Shown piece by piece: positions 7,797 to 16,340 of a stretch of DNA of 64,000 bases. Within the stretch, counting starts at the first letter, position 1; the number at the start of each line of letters is the position of its first letter. Position numbers and translations under genes: made by a program. This DNA comes from CAJCIS01 sp965276755 (GTDB lineage: Bacteria; Pseudomonadota; Alphaproteobacteria; Acetobacterales; Acetobacteraceae): assembly GCA_965276755.1 (NCBI GenBank), contig OZ255625.1, positions 2,108,001 to 2,172,000 of the forward strand. The letters run 5' to 3'. A model generated the notes under the pieces. It was not told where the DNA came from, did not search any database, and saw only the letters and a list, made by a program, of their open reading frames with translations.

Positions 7797-8335
7797 GTTC
7801 CTTTATCTTGGGTCTGGACAGGCTGCCCCTGCGGTATTTCGAAGTGAAAACCAGGATCGTCGGGCGGCTCGAAAAAGCGCGATACACGAGCATCGTCACG
7901 GGCCGCCTTGGCGAAAGCGGACTTGTTTGCCTGGGGCGTCACGCTGTTGGGACCGACATCAAAGACGTTGACCTTTGACTGATCGCCGGCATGCCGAGTG
8001 ACTTTCGAAGTGCCGATCTCCTCTATTTTCTTCTGCATGTCGGCGATGATCATCTGAGCGACCTTCTTGGCCTTTGTATCGGCCTCATAGACGTCCAGGA
8101 CTTTGTTGCCCGCCGCACCGTAGAGATCACGTTGAGTTGGAAGATCAGTCTTTTGAATATTTTTGTACATCGCAGCTGCCTGTTCGGCAGCGTCGCGGGC
8201 GACACTCGATATGGTGACTGAGTCAACAGCTGCCTTGAGCATGATGTCTTTTAGGACAACGATGCTATAGGCGGAGACCTTGCTGCTATTTACACCGCTC
8301 GCGAAGTCTATCGTGACTTGAAGGTTGGTCCCCAT
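7793..8335 (-). CDS. Putative M15-like peptidoglycan peptidase, effector candidate
   Basis: A 180-aa protein without signal peptide. The order of features resembles zinc D,D-peptidases of the M15/VanY fold. A VTISSVARDAAEQAAAMYKN helix recalls the SgyRtpeeQ segment. TRHAGDQSKVNVFDVGP supplies a His and an Asp that could bind zinc, with a longer spacing than the classic SxHxxGxAxD. DPGFHFEIPQ near the end supplies the last His in the usual 'WH.E' position. The C-terminal tail is Gln/Thr-rich. Being signal-less and coupled to an exported partner suggests delivery into rival cells, for example by a type VI system; no secretion genes are in the window. Alternatives are an endogenous murein hydrolase or a phage lysin remnant. 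Confidence 0.55.
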   Translation of the reverse strand: MGTNLQVTIDFASGVNSSKVSAYSIVVLKDIMLKAAVDSVTISSVARDAAEQAAAMYKNIQKTDLPTQRDLYGAAGNKVLDVYEADTKAKKVAQMIIADMQKKIEEIGTSKVTRHAGDQSKVNVFDVGPNSVTPQANKSAFAKAARDDARVSRFFEPPDDPGFHFEIPQGQPVQTQDKGT

Positions 8336-8822
8336 GGCCGATCAACTTCGCATCTTCAGAGGTAAGATCACCTATCACCAAGTGGGCCGTTCGGCAAGCG
8401 GATGAAATGGGGTGTGATCCATTGGATGGCCGCGGAGCCACGGGGGCGGACCATGCCGCGATAATGCAATCTCGTGGTTTTCGTAATTAGGACCCGCAAG
8501 CGCTGTCATGCCGTGCCGGCGCGCTTGCTGGCCCCGAAGGCCGCCCGGCCCCCGGATGCGCTCTTCCGTAGTCTGCCAGCATGTGCCGAGCCTTTGCCCT
8601 CACGCCGCCGGTGCCACTCAGCGCATAAGCGGCGATGTCACGAACGCTTGCGTCCCGCTTCTCGATCAAGGTGGGTGGGGCGGCGCGCTCGTTTCCATTG
8701 ACGGATTGTGTAGCGCGCGGAGGCCTTGCTTCGAAATCCGTAGTGGTAAGATCGAGGTCGATCTGTGGGGCGCCATGCGACGCGGTGCCCAGAACAGCCG
8801 GCTTTCCAGGCCACACAACGCT
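8336..8822. other. Gene-poor stretch between the effector-like gene and comM
   Basis: I see no gene I can defend here. A minus-strand frame at 8487-8816 (109 codons) has a helix-like central stretch RDASVRDIAAYALSGTGG but no recognisable family and no clear ribosome site. It could be the end of a decayed gene. The left part (8336-8480) presumably holds the promoter of the effector-like gene. Confidence 0.4.
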
Positions 8823-10319
8823 TTAAGCCAGCACGCGCCCCGGAATGCGGTGCCTGAACGCCAGCGCCTCCGCCACATCCTGCCGTCGCACGTCCGTGGC
8901 GCCCGCCAGATCCGCGATGGTCCGCGCCACGCGCACGACGCGCGTATATCCCCGCGGCGAGAGATTGAGCCGCGCGGAGGCTTGTTCGGCAAGGCGGCGT
9001 GCGTCTTCGGTCAGCGCGATCTGCGTAGCATCGGTTTCGGCGTTACGCGCAGGGCCGCGGGCGCGCTGGGCGGCGCGGGCAGCGGCGACGCGGGGGGCGA
9101 TGGAGGCGGTGGCCTCGCCCGGCGGTGCGCGCGACATTTCGGACGCGGAGACGGGCTGGACCTGGACGGTGAGGTCGATGCGGTCGAGCAGGGGGCCGCT
9201 GAGGCGGGAGAGGTAGTCCTCGCCGCAGCGCGGCGCGCGGCCGCATTCGCGGGGCGCATCGCCGAGCAGGCCGCAGCGGCAGGGGTTCATCGCCGCGATG
9301 AGCTGGAAGCGGGCGGGATAGGTGATGTGGGCGGCGGCGCGGCTGACGGTGGTCTGCCCGGTTTCCATAGGCTGGCGGAGGATTTCGAGCACGGCGCGGG
9401 GGAATTCGGGCAGCTCGTCCAGGAACAGCACGCCGCGGTGGGCCAGGCTGACTTCGCCCGGGCGGGCGCGTCCGCCACCGCCGGCGAGCGCTGCGGGGGA
9501 GGCGTTGTGGTGGGGCTCGCGGAAGGGCGGGCGTTGGACCAAGCGGCCGCCGTCCAGCATGCCGGCGACGCTGTGGATCATGGAGACTTCCAGCGCCTCG
9601 GGCGGGGTGAGGTCGGGCAGCAGGCCGGGCAGGCGCGCGGCGAGCATGGATTTGCCGGCACCCGGCGGGCCGATGAGGAGGAGGTTGTGGCTGCCGGCCG
9701 CGGCGATTTCCAGCGCGCGGCGGGCGGATTCCATGCCTCGGACGTCTGCCATGTCGGGGCTGGGGCGCGCGGGGGCGAGGCCGCTGACCGCGGGTGGGGT
9801 CAGGACCTGGGTGCCGCGGAAATGGTTGATGAGGCAGAGCAGGTCGGCAGGCGCGAGCACGTCCACAGTGCCGGCCCAGGCCGCTTCGCCGCCTTGCGCC
9901 CCCGGGCAGATCAGGCCGAGATCCTCGGCGCTTGCGGCGATGGCGGCGGGGAGGACGCCGGCGACGGGGTTGATGAGGCCATTCAGCGAGAGCTCGCCCA
10001 GGGCGGCGTAGCGGCTGAGGTCTTCTGCGGGGAGCACGCCCATGGCGGCGAGGAGGGCCAGGGCTAGGGGGAGATCGAAGTGGGAGCCTTCCTTGAGAAG
10101 GTCGGCGGGGGCAAGGTTGATCAGGATGCGTCGGGGCGGGAGGGCGAGGCCGATGGTGGTCAGGGCAGCGCGGACGCGTTCTCGGGCTTCGCCCACGGCC
10201 TTGTCGGCTAGGCCCACGATGAGGAAGGCGGGGAGGCCGGAGGCGATCTGGACCTGGACGTCGACCGGGACGGCGTCGACGCCTGAGAAAGCGTAGCTGC
10301 GGATGGTGGCGAACGTCAT
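8823..10319 (-). CDS. comM: YifB/ComM-type Mg-chelatase-like AAA+ ATPase
   Basis: A 498-aa AAA+ protein. The N-terminal ChlI domain begins at YAFSGVDAVPVDVQVQIASGLP (about residues 7-125) and the Mg_chelatase core carries Walker A GPPGAGKS at about residue 215. GVLFLDELPEF is the Walker B region, AAMNPCRCG the Cys-rich segment, and RLSGPLLDRIDL the arginine-finger region. A C-terminal helical domain ends at about residue 495. ComM acts as a hexameric helicase promoting branch migration during natural transformation; most bacteria carry one. The ATG at 10319 begins the conserved N-terminus exactly. It stands alone, divergent from the epoxide hydrolase. Confidence 0.93.
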   Translation of the reverse strand: MTFATIRSYAFSGVDAVPVDVQVQIASGLPAFLIVGLADKAVGEARERVRAALTTIGLALPPRRILINLAPADLLKEGSHFDLPLALALLAAMGVLPAEDLSRYAALGELSLNGLINPVAGVLPAAIAASAEDLGLICPGAQGGEAAWAGTVDVLAPADLLCLINHFRGTQVLTPPAVSGLAPARPSPDMADVRGMESARRALEIAAAGSHNLLLIGPPGAGKSMLAARLPGLLPDLTPPEALEVSMIHSVAGMLDGGRLVQRPPFREPHHNASPAALAGGGGRARPGEVSLAHRGVLFLDELPEFPRAVLEILRQPMETGQTTVSRAAAHITYPARFQLIAAMNPCRCGLLGDAPRECGRAPRCGEDYLSRLSGPLLDRIDLTVQVQPVSASEMSRAPPGEATASIAPRVAAARAAQRARGPARNAETDATQIALTEDARRLAEQASARLNLSPRGYTRVVRVARTIADLAGATDVRRQDVAEALAFRHRIPGRVLA

Positions 10320-10382
10320 GGAAGCGATACAACCATGGCGGGAATGTCCCTGCAAGCGTTCGCGCATGTTCTTTCTAAAGAA

Positions 10383-10420
10383 GACGGGGGGTCTGGGGGG
10401 AATGGCACATTCCCCCCAGT
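10383..10420. repeat. R1 repeat, single arm
   Basis: A right-hand type arm (GACGGGGGGTCTGGGGGGAATGGCACATTCCCCCC) lies in the leader between comM and the epoxide hydrolase, ending about 26 bp before the ribosome site of the latter. The hairpin would be transcribed in the epoxide hydrolase leader if the promoter is upstream of it. Confidence 0.8.
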
Positions 10421-10446
10421 TCTTTTTCTAATCACCGGAGGTGACC

Positions 10447-11607
10447 ATGATCCAACCACACCCTTTCACCCACCGCGTGCCCGACATCGCCATCACCGAC
10501 CTGCACGCGCGCCTGGACGCCACGCGCTGGCCCGCCGAGGACGTCAACGACGACGCATGGAGCTGGGGCGTGCCCCTGCCCGCCATCCAAGAGATTTGCG
10601 CCTATTGGCGCACTACGTTCGACTGGCGCGCCGCGGAAGCGCGCCTGTTTGCGCACCCGCATTTCTTGATCGACATAGACGGGCTCGATCTGCATTTCAT
10701 CCATGCACGCTCGCCGCACGAAGACGCACAGCCGATCATCCTCACCCATGGCTGGCCGGGATCGGTGTTCGAGTTTCTCGGCGTCATCCCGCGCCTGACA
10801 CACCCGGAGCAATTCGGCGGTAGCGCCGCGGATGCGTTTCACGTCGTGGCACCTTCGCTGCAAGGCTACGGGTTTTCACCCGCGGCGAAGCAGCCAGGCA
10901 TGTCGCAAAAGTTGGTGGGCGAACGGCATGCGCGCCTGATGGCCTCACTCGGCTACGGGCGCTATATCGCCCAAGGTGGTGACTGGGGCAGTAGGGTTTC
11001 ACAATACACCGCACTGGCCGATCCCACACATTGCATTGGCTTGCACCTCAACATGCTGCAGCCGCTGCTACCGAAAGACGTGGCCGATCCCATGGCGCTG
11101 GTCCTGCCGCACGAGAAAATCTACCTCGATCATACCGAGGACTATCGCAAGCAGGGCGCCGGCTACAACGAACAGCAGAGCACCAAGCCGCAGACGCTCG
11201 CCTACGCGCTGGTCGATTCACCGGCGGGCTGGTGCGCCTGGGTCGCCGAGAAATTCCATGCCTGGACCGATTGCCGTGGCGATATCCGCAACGCCGTCAG
11301 CTACGACGACATGCTGGCCAATATATCGCTCTACTGGTTTACCAACACAATCGCCTCCGCCAGCCGCTTCTATCGCGAACGCGCGTTGCTGCAGGCGCGT
11401 GGCGAGGCAACCCCGCCCCGTGCCACCGTGCCGACAGGTGTGGCGATGTATCCGTTCGACCTGACGGGTTGCCCGCGTGCCTGGGCGGAGCGCGCGTTTC
11501 CCATCGTGCATTGGTATGAGGCGCCGCGCGGCGGGCATTTCGCGGCGCTGGAGCAGCCGGAGTTGTTTGTCGAGGATTTGCGGAAGTTCAGGACGAAAGT
11601 GAAGTGA
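10447..11607 (+). CDS. Epoxide hydrolase (EHN-domain alpha/beta hydrolase)
   Basis: A 386-aa protein of the microsomal-type epoxide hydrolase group. The N-terminal EHN domain (about residues 1-105, with the LHARLDATRWP and WGVPL segments) precedes an alpha/beta hydrolase. The oxyanion-hole motif is HGWPGS, the nucleophile Asp sits in QGGDWGS, and the base His is in PRGGHFAALEQPELF near the C-terminus. Such enzymes open epoxides to diols; some relatives have other substrates. The ribosome site GGAGGT ends six bases before the ATG at 10447, so that start is preferred over the GTG at 10441. It is monocistronic, with an R1 pair directly downstream. Confidence 0.88.
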   Translation: MIQPHPFTHRVPDIAITDLHARLDATRWPAEDVNDDAWSWGVPLPAIQEICAYWRTTFDWRAAEARLFAHPHFLIDIDGLDLHFIHARSPHEDAQPIILTHGWPGSVFEFLGVIPRLTHPEQFGGSAADAFHVVAPSLQGYGFSPAAKQPGMSQKLVGERHARLMASLGYGRYIAQGGDWGSRVSQYTALADPTHCIGLHLNMLQPLLPKDVADPMALVLPHEKIYLDHTEDYRKQGAGYNEQQSTKPQTLAYALVDSPAGWCAWVAEKFHAWTDCRGDIRNAVSYDDMLANISLYWFTNTIASASRFYRERALLQARGEATPPRATVPTGVAMYPFDLTGCPRAWAERAFPIVHWYEAPRGGHFAALEQPELFVEDLRKFRTKVK

Positions 11608-11611
11608 AGAA

Positions 11612-11715
11612 CTGGGGGAGATGTGCCATCCCCCCCAGACCCCCCGTCATTATTTAGAACGAGGTCCCAAAATCGATGGGGGGGGGTTTGGGGGGGATGG
11701 CACATCTCCCCCAGC
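11612..11715. repeat. R1 repeat, inverted pair
   Basis: A full pair: left arm about 11612-11648, linker of about 25 bp, right arm about 11674-11714. It fills the gap between the convergent ends of the epoxide hydrolase and the M13 peptidase, and its hairpins could terminate both. Confidence 0.85.
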
Positions 11716-11736
11716 CTTTTCTCCACTTTGCTGTGG

Positions 11737-13800
11737 CTACCAGATTTGCGCTCTCAAATCAGGCGCGCGGTACATTTTATCGCCCGGCTTAATGCCGAAC
11801 GCAGCATACCATTGCTCCACATTCTGCAACGGGCCTATGGCGCGAAAGCGATCGTAGCTGTGCGGGTCGCTGACCGTCAGCTCACGGATGCTGTCCTCGT
11901 GCGCCTTGATGCGCCACCCTTGCGCCCAGGACAGGAAGAAGCGCTGCTCGCCGGATAGTCCGCCCTTCACCGGCGCGGGCTTGCCGCCCAGCGAGACATG
12001 GTAGGCGTCCAGTGCAATCACCAGGCCGCCGAGATCGGCGATGTTCTCGCCCATCGTCAAATCGGGGTTGATGTGCAACCCCGGCAGCGGCTCGAACGCT
12101 GCGTATTCCGCGCCCAATTTGGCGGCGCGCGCGCGGAAGGCCGCGGCGTCCGCCGGCGTCCACCAATCGCGCAACGCGCCGGACGCGTCCAGCATGCGCC
12201 CCTGATCGTCGAAACCATGCGTCATCTCATGGCCGATGATCGCACCTATGGAGCCGTAATTGACCGCGTCATCCGCCGCCGGATCGAAGAAGGGCGGCTG
12301 GAGTATCGCGGCTGGAAAAACGATATCCCGCAATGACCCGTTATATGCGTTGACGATCTGCGGCGCCATCAGCCAGTCGTTGCGATCTACCGGGCCGCCG
12401 CTGCGCCCGACATAGAAAGCCCAGTCCGCGGCAGCGGCCTGGTGAATATCGCCGATCAGATCGGTGCGGCTGATGGCGACGTGGCTGTAGTCGCGCCTGT
12501 GATCGGGATAGCCGATCTTGACCGTGTACGTATCGAGCTTGCGCAGCGCCTCGGCCATTGTCGCCGGCCCCATCCAGGTCGAGTTCTCAAGCCGCGCATG
12601 GAAGGCGGCGAGCAGATTGGCAACCAGCGCCTGGCCGCGCGTCTTGACCTCGGGCGGGAAATATTGCGCGGTGTAGAGTTCGCCGGCCGCCCAGGTCAGA
12701 TTGCCGAAACAATCGCCCGGACCACCACCGCAATGCGCGGCCGTGACCGCGGTGACCGCGCGCTTCCAGCGTGCCCGCATTTCGCTTTGGCCCGAGAGCA
12801 GCTTTTCGCGAAACTCGAACCGCGCCTTTTGGAACGGCGATGACAGGTCCACCGCGGCCGTATCGGCCACATCAAAGGCGAGCCAGGCACGCAGCGTCTC
12901 GAGAGGCGTTGCCGCGAAAATAGCCGCAATCTTTGGAAAAGCGGTTTTCTCGCCGATCACGACATGCGTCTTGCCGCCCAGCTTGGCGCCTGCCAGATAA
13001 TCCTGCCAGGGAAATCCTGGTGCGAGCGCGGACAGCCCGGCAATCGTCTCGCCGTTGTACATCGCCGCGATGTCGCTCTGCTGCGTCTTGGTCCAGCTCG
13101 CTTGCGCGATGCGCGTCTCCAACGCCACGATGTCGGCGGCGCGCGCCTGTGCATCCGGCCAGCCGATCAGGCCGAGCAGCGTGGCGACGTAGATCTGATA
13201 GCCGGCCTTCTGCTTTGCAAAATCCGGTTTCAAGTAGTAATCCCGGTCCGGCATGCCCAGCCCGGCCTGGTTGAGCAACACGGCGTAATGGGCCACATCC
13301 TTCTGGTCCAGATCGATGGAAGTGGAAAAGAAACTGCCGCCGAAATTATCCTGGCTGGCGCCCATCAAACGTGCCAGGGCGGCGCGGTCCGGCGCGTGGG
13401 CAATCGCATCCAGCTCCGGCCTGATGGGTGTTGCGCCCAGTTTCTCGATCGCCGCTTCGTCCATGAACGCCGCATACATCGCGCCGACTTTCTGACCCGG
13501 CGTGGCCGGCGTGCCGCTCTGCGCCGCGGCCTGCTGCTCCAGCAGATCATGCAGCCGGGCTTCGGTGCGGTCACCAATTTCGGTGAACGAGTCGACATAG
13601 GATTTGTCAGGCGGGATCGCGGTATGCGTCGCCCAGCCACCATTCACGTAGGTATAGAAATCATCCTGCGGCCGTACCGATTTGTCCATGCCGCCAAGAT
13701 CGAGACCGAGCGGTGGGTAGAACGGCGCCGGTGTTGCCAAAGCGGGCAAGGACGCCCCGAACATCAGGCAGAAGCTGCACGCAAAAAGCCGGGTCATCAT
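11737..13800 (-). CDS. M13 (neprilysin-like) zinc metallopeptidase, exported
   Basis: A 687-aa peptidase with a Sec signal peptide (core LFACSFCLMFGASLPALA). The N-terminal M13_N domain starts at DKSVRPQDDFYTYVNGGW, the family hallmark. The catalytic domain has HEMTH at residues 524-528 and ENIADLGG, whose Glu is the third zinc ligand, further on. VNAYN upstream is the substrate-binding NAYY-type motif. Members cleave peptides in the periplasm or outside the cell. The start at 13800 overlaps the gspK stop (ATGATG), so it appears to be co-transcribed with the pseudopilin genes, which may hint at secretion by that system, although this is only inferred. Confidence 0.93.
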   Translation of the reverse strand: MMTRLFACSFCLMFGASLPALATPAPFYPPLGLDLGGMDKSVRPQDDFYTYVNGGWATHTAIPPDKSYVDSFTEIGDRTEARLHDLLEQQAAAQSGTPATPGQKVGAMYAAFMDEAAIEKLGATPIRPELDAIAHAPDRAALARLMGASQDNFGGSFFSTSIDLDQKDVAHYAVLLNQAGLGMPDRDYYLKPDFAKQKAGYQIYVATLLGLIGWPDAQARAADIVALETRIAQASWTKTQQSDIAAMYNGETIAGLSALAPGFPWQDYLAGAKLGGKTHVVIGEKTAFPKIAAIFAATPLETLRAWLAFDVADTAAVDLSSPFQKARFEFREKLLSGQSEMRARWKRAVTAVTAAHCGGGPGDCFGNLTWAAGELYTAQYFPPEVKTRGQALVANLLAAFHARLENSTWMGPATMAEALRKLDTYTVKIGYPDHRRDYSHVAISRTDLIGDIHQAAAADWAFYVGRSGGPVDRNDWLMAPQIVNAYNGSLRDIVFPAAILQPPFFDPAADDAVNYGSIGAIIGHEMTHGFDDQGRMLDASGALRDWWTPADAAAFRARAAKLGAEYAAFEPLPGLHINPDLTMGENIADLGGLVIALDAYHVSLGGKPAPVKGGLSGEQRFFLSWAQGWRIKAHEDSIRELTVSDPHSYDRFRAIGPLQNVEQWYAAFGIKPGDKMYRAPDLRAQIW

Positions 13801-14603
13801 TCCCACTCCAATATCCGGTACTTCCATGCCGGCCCCGACAGCGTTCCGTCCAGCCGCATCAGCACGCGCCGCACGAAACGCTCCCCGCCCTGCCCGATCG
13901 CCACGGCCTCCATGCGCAGCACAGCAGGCCCGCGCGCGTCCGCCGCCTCCACGGTAACGCCGGACATGCGCTTGGCCTTGTCAATCGCCGCCAGCACCAG
14001 CGGACTGGCATATTGCAGCCAAGGCGCCTGTTCCAGATCAAGCGTCACGTAAGGCAGCAGCGCCTGGTAGATCTGCGGCGTTACGCCGCGCACCAGTTGC
14101 AATTCATCCAGACGCTCGAATTCCTGCCCCGGCGGTCCCCACGCCCGGCCATCCATGCGATATTCCGCCGGCACGTTGCTCTCCGCATCGCCCGGCGAGG
14201 CCTGGCTCCGCCAATCGGCAATTGCCGTCGATACTGTTTTGGACGTCGCAATGTCCGCACCAAGGGCGGAAAGCAGGCCCGCCAGCAATTGCGGCGGCAC
14301 CTGGTTGATATCCATCTTGCCGCGCTCGTCGACCACGGTGACATGCACCAGCGCGCCTGGCTCGGGGAGGTCATAGGCGCCCTCGCCCGGCTGCCATTGC
14401 GCGCCGTTGCCATCGAGAATGTGCCAGATGGTTTCCTCAATCGCGCCATTGGCCGCCGCCTCCAATTGCGCGGCATTGCGCAAGGATGCAGCGACTTGCG
14501 CTTCGGAGCGGCCCGCGCCGGTGATCTGCGCGCTGAGCAGGGCCAGCATCACCATCGTCCACAGCACAACGAGTAAGGCAAAGCCGCGCTGGCGAGCCAT
14601 CAA
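13797..14603 (-). CDS. gspK: Type II secretion minor pseudopilin GspK
   Basis: A 268-aa protein. A short basic leader ends in RQRG before the hydrophobic helix FALLVVLWTMVMLALLSAQ, which lacks the Glu at +5, as is characteristic of GspK tip pseudopilins. The following periplasmic domain contains the family features RSEAQVAASLRNAAQLEAAANGAIE and DERGKMDINQ near the calcium-binding region. GspK caps the pseudopilus and starts its assembly. It overlaps gspJ upstream and the M13 peptidase downstream. It is the last of four pseudopilin genes; the ATPase, secretin and platform genes are not in the window. Confidence 0.88.
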   Translation of the reverse strand: MMARQRGFALLVVLWTMVMLALLSAQITGAGRSEAQVAASLRNAAQLEAAANGAIEETIWHILDGNGAQWQPGEGAYDLPEPGALVHVTVVDERGKMDINQVPPQLLAGLLSALGADIATSKTVSTAIADWRSQASPGDAESNVPAEYRMDGRAWGPPGQEFERLDELQLVRGVTPQIYQALLPYVTLDLEQAPWLQYASPLVLAAIDKAKRMSGVTVEAADARGPAVLRMEAVAIGQGGERFVRRVLMRLDGTLSGPAWKYRILEWE

Positions 14604-15340
14604 AAGCTGCCGTTCGTGTCGAGCATGGGTGAGGCCTCGATCAAGGGAATTTTTCGATGCGCGCTGGTCAGCACGATGTGCATCGTCACCAGCGCGGGCA
14701 GATTGCTGTCATCCCAGATGCTTTTCCAGCGCCCGCCATCGGCGACTGACTGGCGGTAGGACAGGTCGAGATGGTCCACGCCCTCGGCCAGGACAATTTC
14801 CGTCGGCGGGGGCGCCGGGATGATGGCCACCGCATTGGGGTGCACGACCCAGCGCAACAGCAGGCGATGCTTGTCATCCACGCCCAATGCCACCTGGGCG
14901 CGGCGGATCGGCTGGGTCGGCGGCTGGTCGGGCAGGCGCGTGACGAGGATCAGCCGATGCTCCTGCCCGTCCAGCGGCTTGTCATCGGCCGAATTGGGCG
15001 GCACGGCGTGTTCGACCAGCAGGCGCAGGGTACGGTCCAGCCTTTCGAGCTCGGCGGCATTGTCCGACAGGCGGGATTGCACGTCCCAGGCATTGATGCC
15101 GAAGCGCGTGCCCTGGCTTAGCCCGGCCACGATGAAACCTAGCACCACGACGGCGACCAGGATTTCCAGAAGGGTGAAGCCCGCTTGCGTGGAGTGGGAG
15201 AAAAGGTTGGGGGAGATGTGCCATCCCCCCCAAACCCCCCGTCGATTTTTAGGCGTGGTTCTAATTGATGCTGGGGCGTCTGGGGGGAATGGCTCCATTC
15301 CCCCCAGCTTTTTGCTTTTCACTGGGGCGCGCCGCTTCAT
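14600..15340 (-). CDS. gspJ: Type II secretion minor pseudopilin GspJ with a repeat-expanded leader
   Basis: A prepilin motif AG|FTLLEILVAVVVLGFIVAGL followed by a periplasmic domain (LSDNAAELERLDRTLRLLVEHAV, typical of GspJ) identifies a minor pseudopilin of 246 aa. The start ATG overlaps the gspI stop (ATGA), as expected for this operon. However, the leader before the prepilin cut is 54 residues, against 8 in GspH and about 16 in GspI. About 34 of these are the translation of an R1 pair. Removing them gives a normal basic leader joined to HSTQAG. The long leader may or may not still be processed by prepilin peptidase; the gene is otherwise intact. Confidence 0.85.
   Translation of the reverse strand: MKRRAPVKSKKLGGMEPFPPDAPASIRTTPKNRRGVWGGWHISPNLFSHSTQAGFTLLEILVAVVVLGFIVAGLSQGTRFGINAWDVQSRLSDNAAELERLDRTLRLLVEHAVPPNSADDKPLDGQEHRLILVTRLPDQPPTQPIRRAQVALGVDDKHRLLLRWVVHPNAVAIIPAPPPTEIVLAEGVDHLDLSYRQSVADGGRWKSIWDDSNLPALVTMHIVLTSAHRKIPLIEASPMLDTNGSF
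15207..15309. repeat. R1 repeat, inverted pair, inside the gspJ leader
   Basis: Left arm about 15207-15243 and right arm about 15269-15308, with a linker of about 25 bp. Unlike most copies it lies within a reading frame rather than after one. It is a multiple of three in effect, so the gspJ frame is kept. No stop codon occurs in the gspJ frame across it. Confidence 0.85.
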
Positions 15341-15792
15341 TGGCCCTCCGTGGTGTGCACATCCAGCCGGTGCGTCTCCAGCGAGATCTGGTGCGCGTGC
15401 CCCGCATCGTCCCAGCTTTCGGTCAGGCGCACGTCGAACAGGATGGCCGCGGACGGCTTGCTGTCATTGGCCCGATCGGCATCGGCGAGCGTCAGTTGAC
15501 GCGTGCCGATCGGGACGACGTGCAGGTGCCATTCGAAGCCGTCGCCATCGGCGCCGCTGCTTTCCTGCTGCGTGACGGCCTCACCGCGGCCGATGGCGGC
15601 CAGGTGGGATTTGGCCAGGCTGACGGCCTCCTCCGTGCGGGTGGCCGATGCCGTAGCGCGCAGGCCGCCGGTCGCCCCCTGATAGAGCATCGAGAGGGCG
15701 AGGGCGGCGATGACAAAGGCGATCATCACCTCGAGCAAGGTAAAGCCGGCATCGTGCGCCCGGCGTTCAAGGCCGGGGCGTCTAGCTGGCAT
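15337..15792 (-). CDS. gspI: Type II secretion minor pseudopilin GspI
   Basis: A protein of 151 aa from the ATG at 15792 (an ATG at 15807 is also possible). The prepilin cleavage motif DAG|FTLLEVMIAFVIAALALSML has the Glu at +5. The short periplasmic domain of about 130 residues, with ATRTEEAVSLAKSHLAAIG, fits the GspI family. GspI nucleates the pseudopilus tip complex with GspJ and GspK. The start lies inside the end of gspH and the stop overlaps the gspJ start, so all four genes are tightly coupled. Confidence 0.85.
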   Translation of the reverse strand: MPARRPGLERRAHDAGFTLLEVMIAFVIAALALSMLYQGATGGLRATASATRTEEAVSLAKSHLAAIGRGEAVTQQESSGADGDGFEWHLHVVPIGTRQLTLADADRANDSKPSAAILFDVRLTESWDDAGHAHQISLETHRLDVHTTEGQ

Positions 15793-16228
15793 TGGCCACC
15801 TTGACACGCCCGGTGAGCCACTCGACCGAAATCGTCAGCGCGCGGCGGCCGGCGCCCAACGTCACGCCACCGCCGCTGGCGCTGCCATCGGGTGAGAAGC
15901 GCAGGATGGAGGTGCCGTGCGGACCGGGCAGGGTGCCCGGCAAGGAGGTAACGGCCATGTCGGCCGCCAGGGTGCGCAGCGGACCCCGATCGGCGGCGAA
16001 ATTGTGGGCCGCCGGGTCGATCACCACGGAGACAATCCGGCTGCGCGCAATGGCCTGTGCGCGGGCGCTGCGCAGGGTCTGGGCCAGGCTGCCGGCAGCG
16101 GCGCGTGTCTGCAGTCCCTGGCTGTGCATCGGGCCATGCGTGACAACGACCGCAATCACCAGCCCCATGATCGCAACCACGATCAGCAGTTCGAGCAGAG
16201 TGAAACCGTGGGAGTTACGCCGAGACAT
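15782..16228 (-). CDS. gspH: Type II secretion pseudopilin GspH
   Basis: A 148-aa protein with a very short leader and prepilin motif SHG|FTLLELLIVVAIMGLVIAVVV. A GspH-type domain follows, including RSARAQAIARSRIVSVVIDP, the long-helix and beta-strand transition seen in GspH/FimT proteins. The initiating ATG at 16228 is the only sensible start. First gene of gspH-I-J-K and divergent from the RND adaptor. The major pseudopilin gene gspG is not adjacent, so the rest of the secretion system must be encoded elsewhere or lost. Confidence 0.85.
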   Translation of the reverse strand: MSRRNSHGFTLLELLIVVAIMGLVIAVVVTHGPMHSQGLQTRAAAGSLAQTLRSARAQAIARSRIVSVVIDPAAHNFAADRGPLRTLAADMAVTSLPGTLPGPHGTSILRFSPDGSASGGGVTLGAGRRALTISVEWLTGRVKVANAS

Positions 16229-16340
16229 GGACGCCAGAACACCCCTGGCATGGCGCGTGGCAAGTTAATAAAGCTTCGCCTGACGGCATGGTGGCCGGGT
16301 TGAACTCCGGCGCGCGAAGGGCAACCTGACCCTGCGCCGG

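Noticed and set aside
8487..8816. 109-codon minus-strand frame as a gene
   Set aside because: No family resemblance, no clear ribosome site and Pro/Arg/Ala-rich ends; kept only as a remark for the gap.
8508..10067. Long plus-strand open frame of 519 codons opposite comM
   Set aside because: It is the antisense shadow of a high-GC gene; composition is Gly/Arg/Ala-rich with no family pattern, while the minus strand is a complete ComM.
15782..16268. A gspG major pseudopilin upstream of gspH
   Set aside because: The sequence from 16229 on is a short intergenic region followed by the divergent efflux adaptor gene; no further prepilin motif is present.
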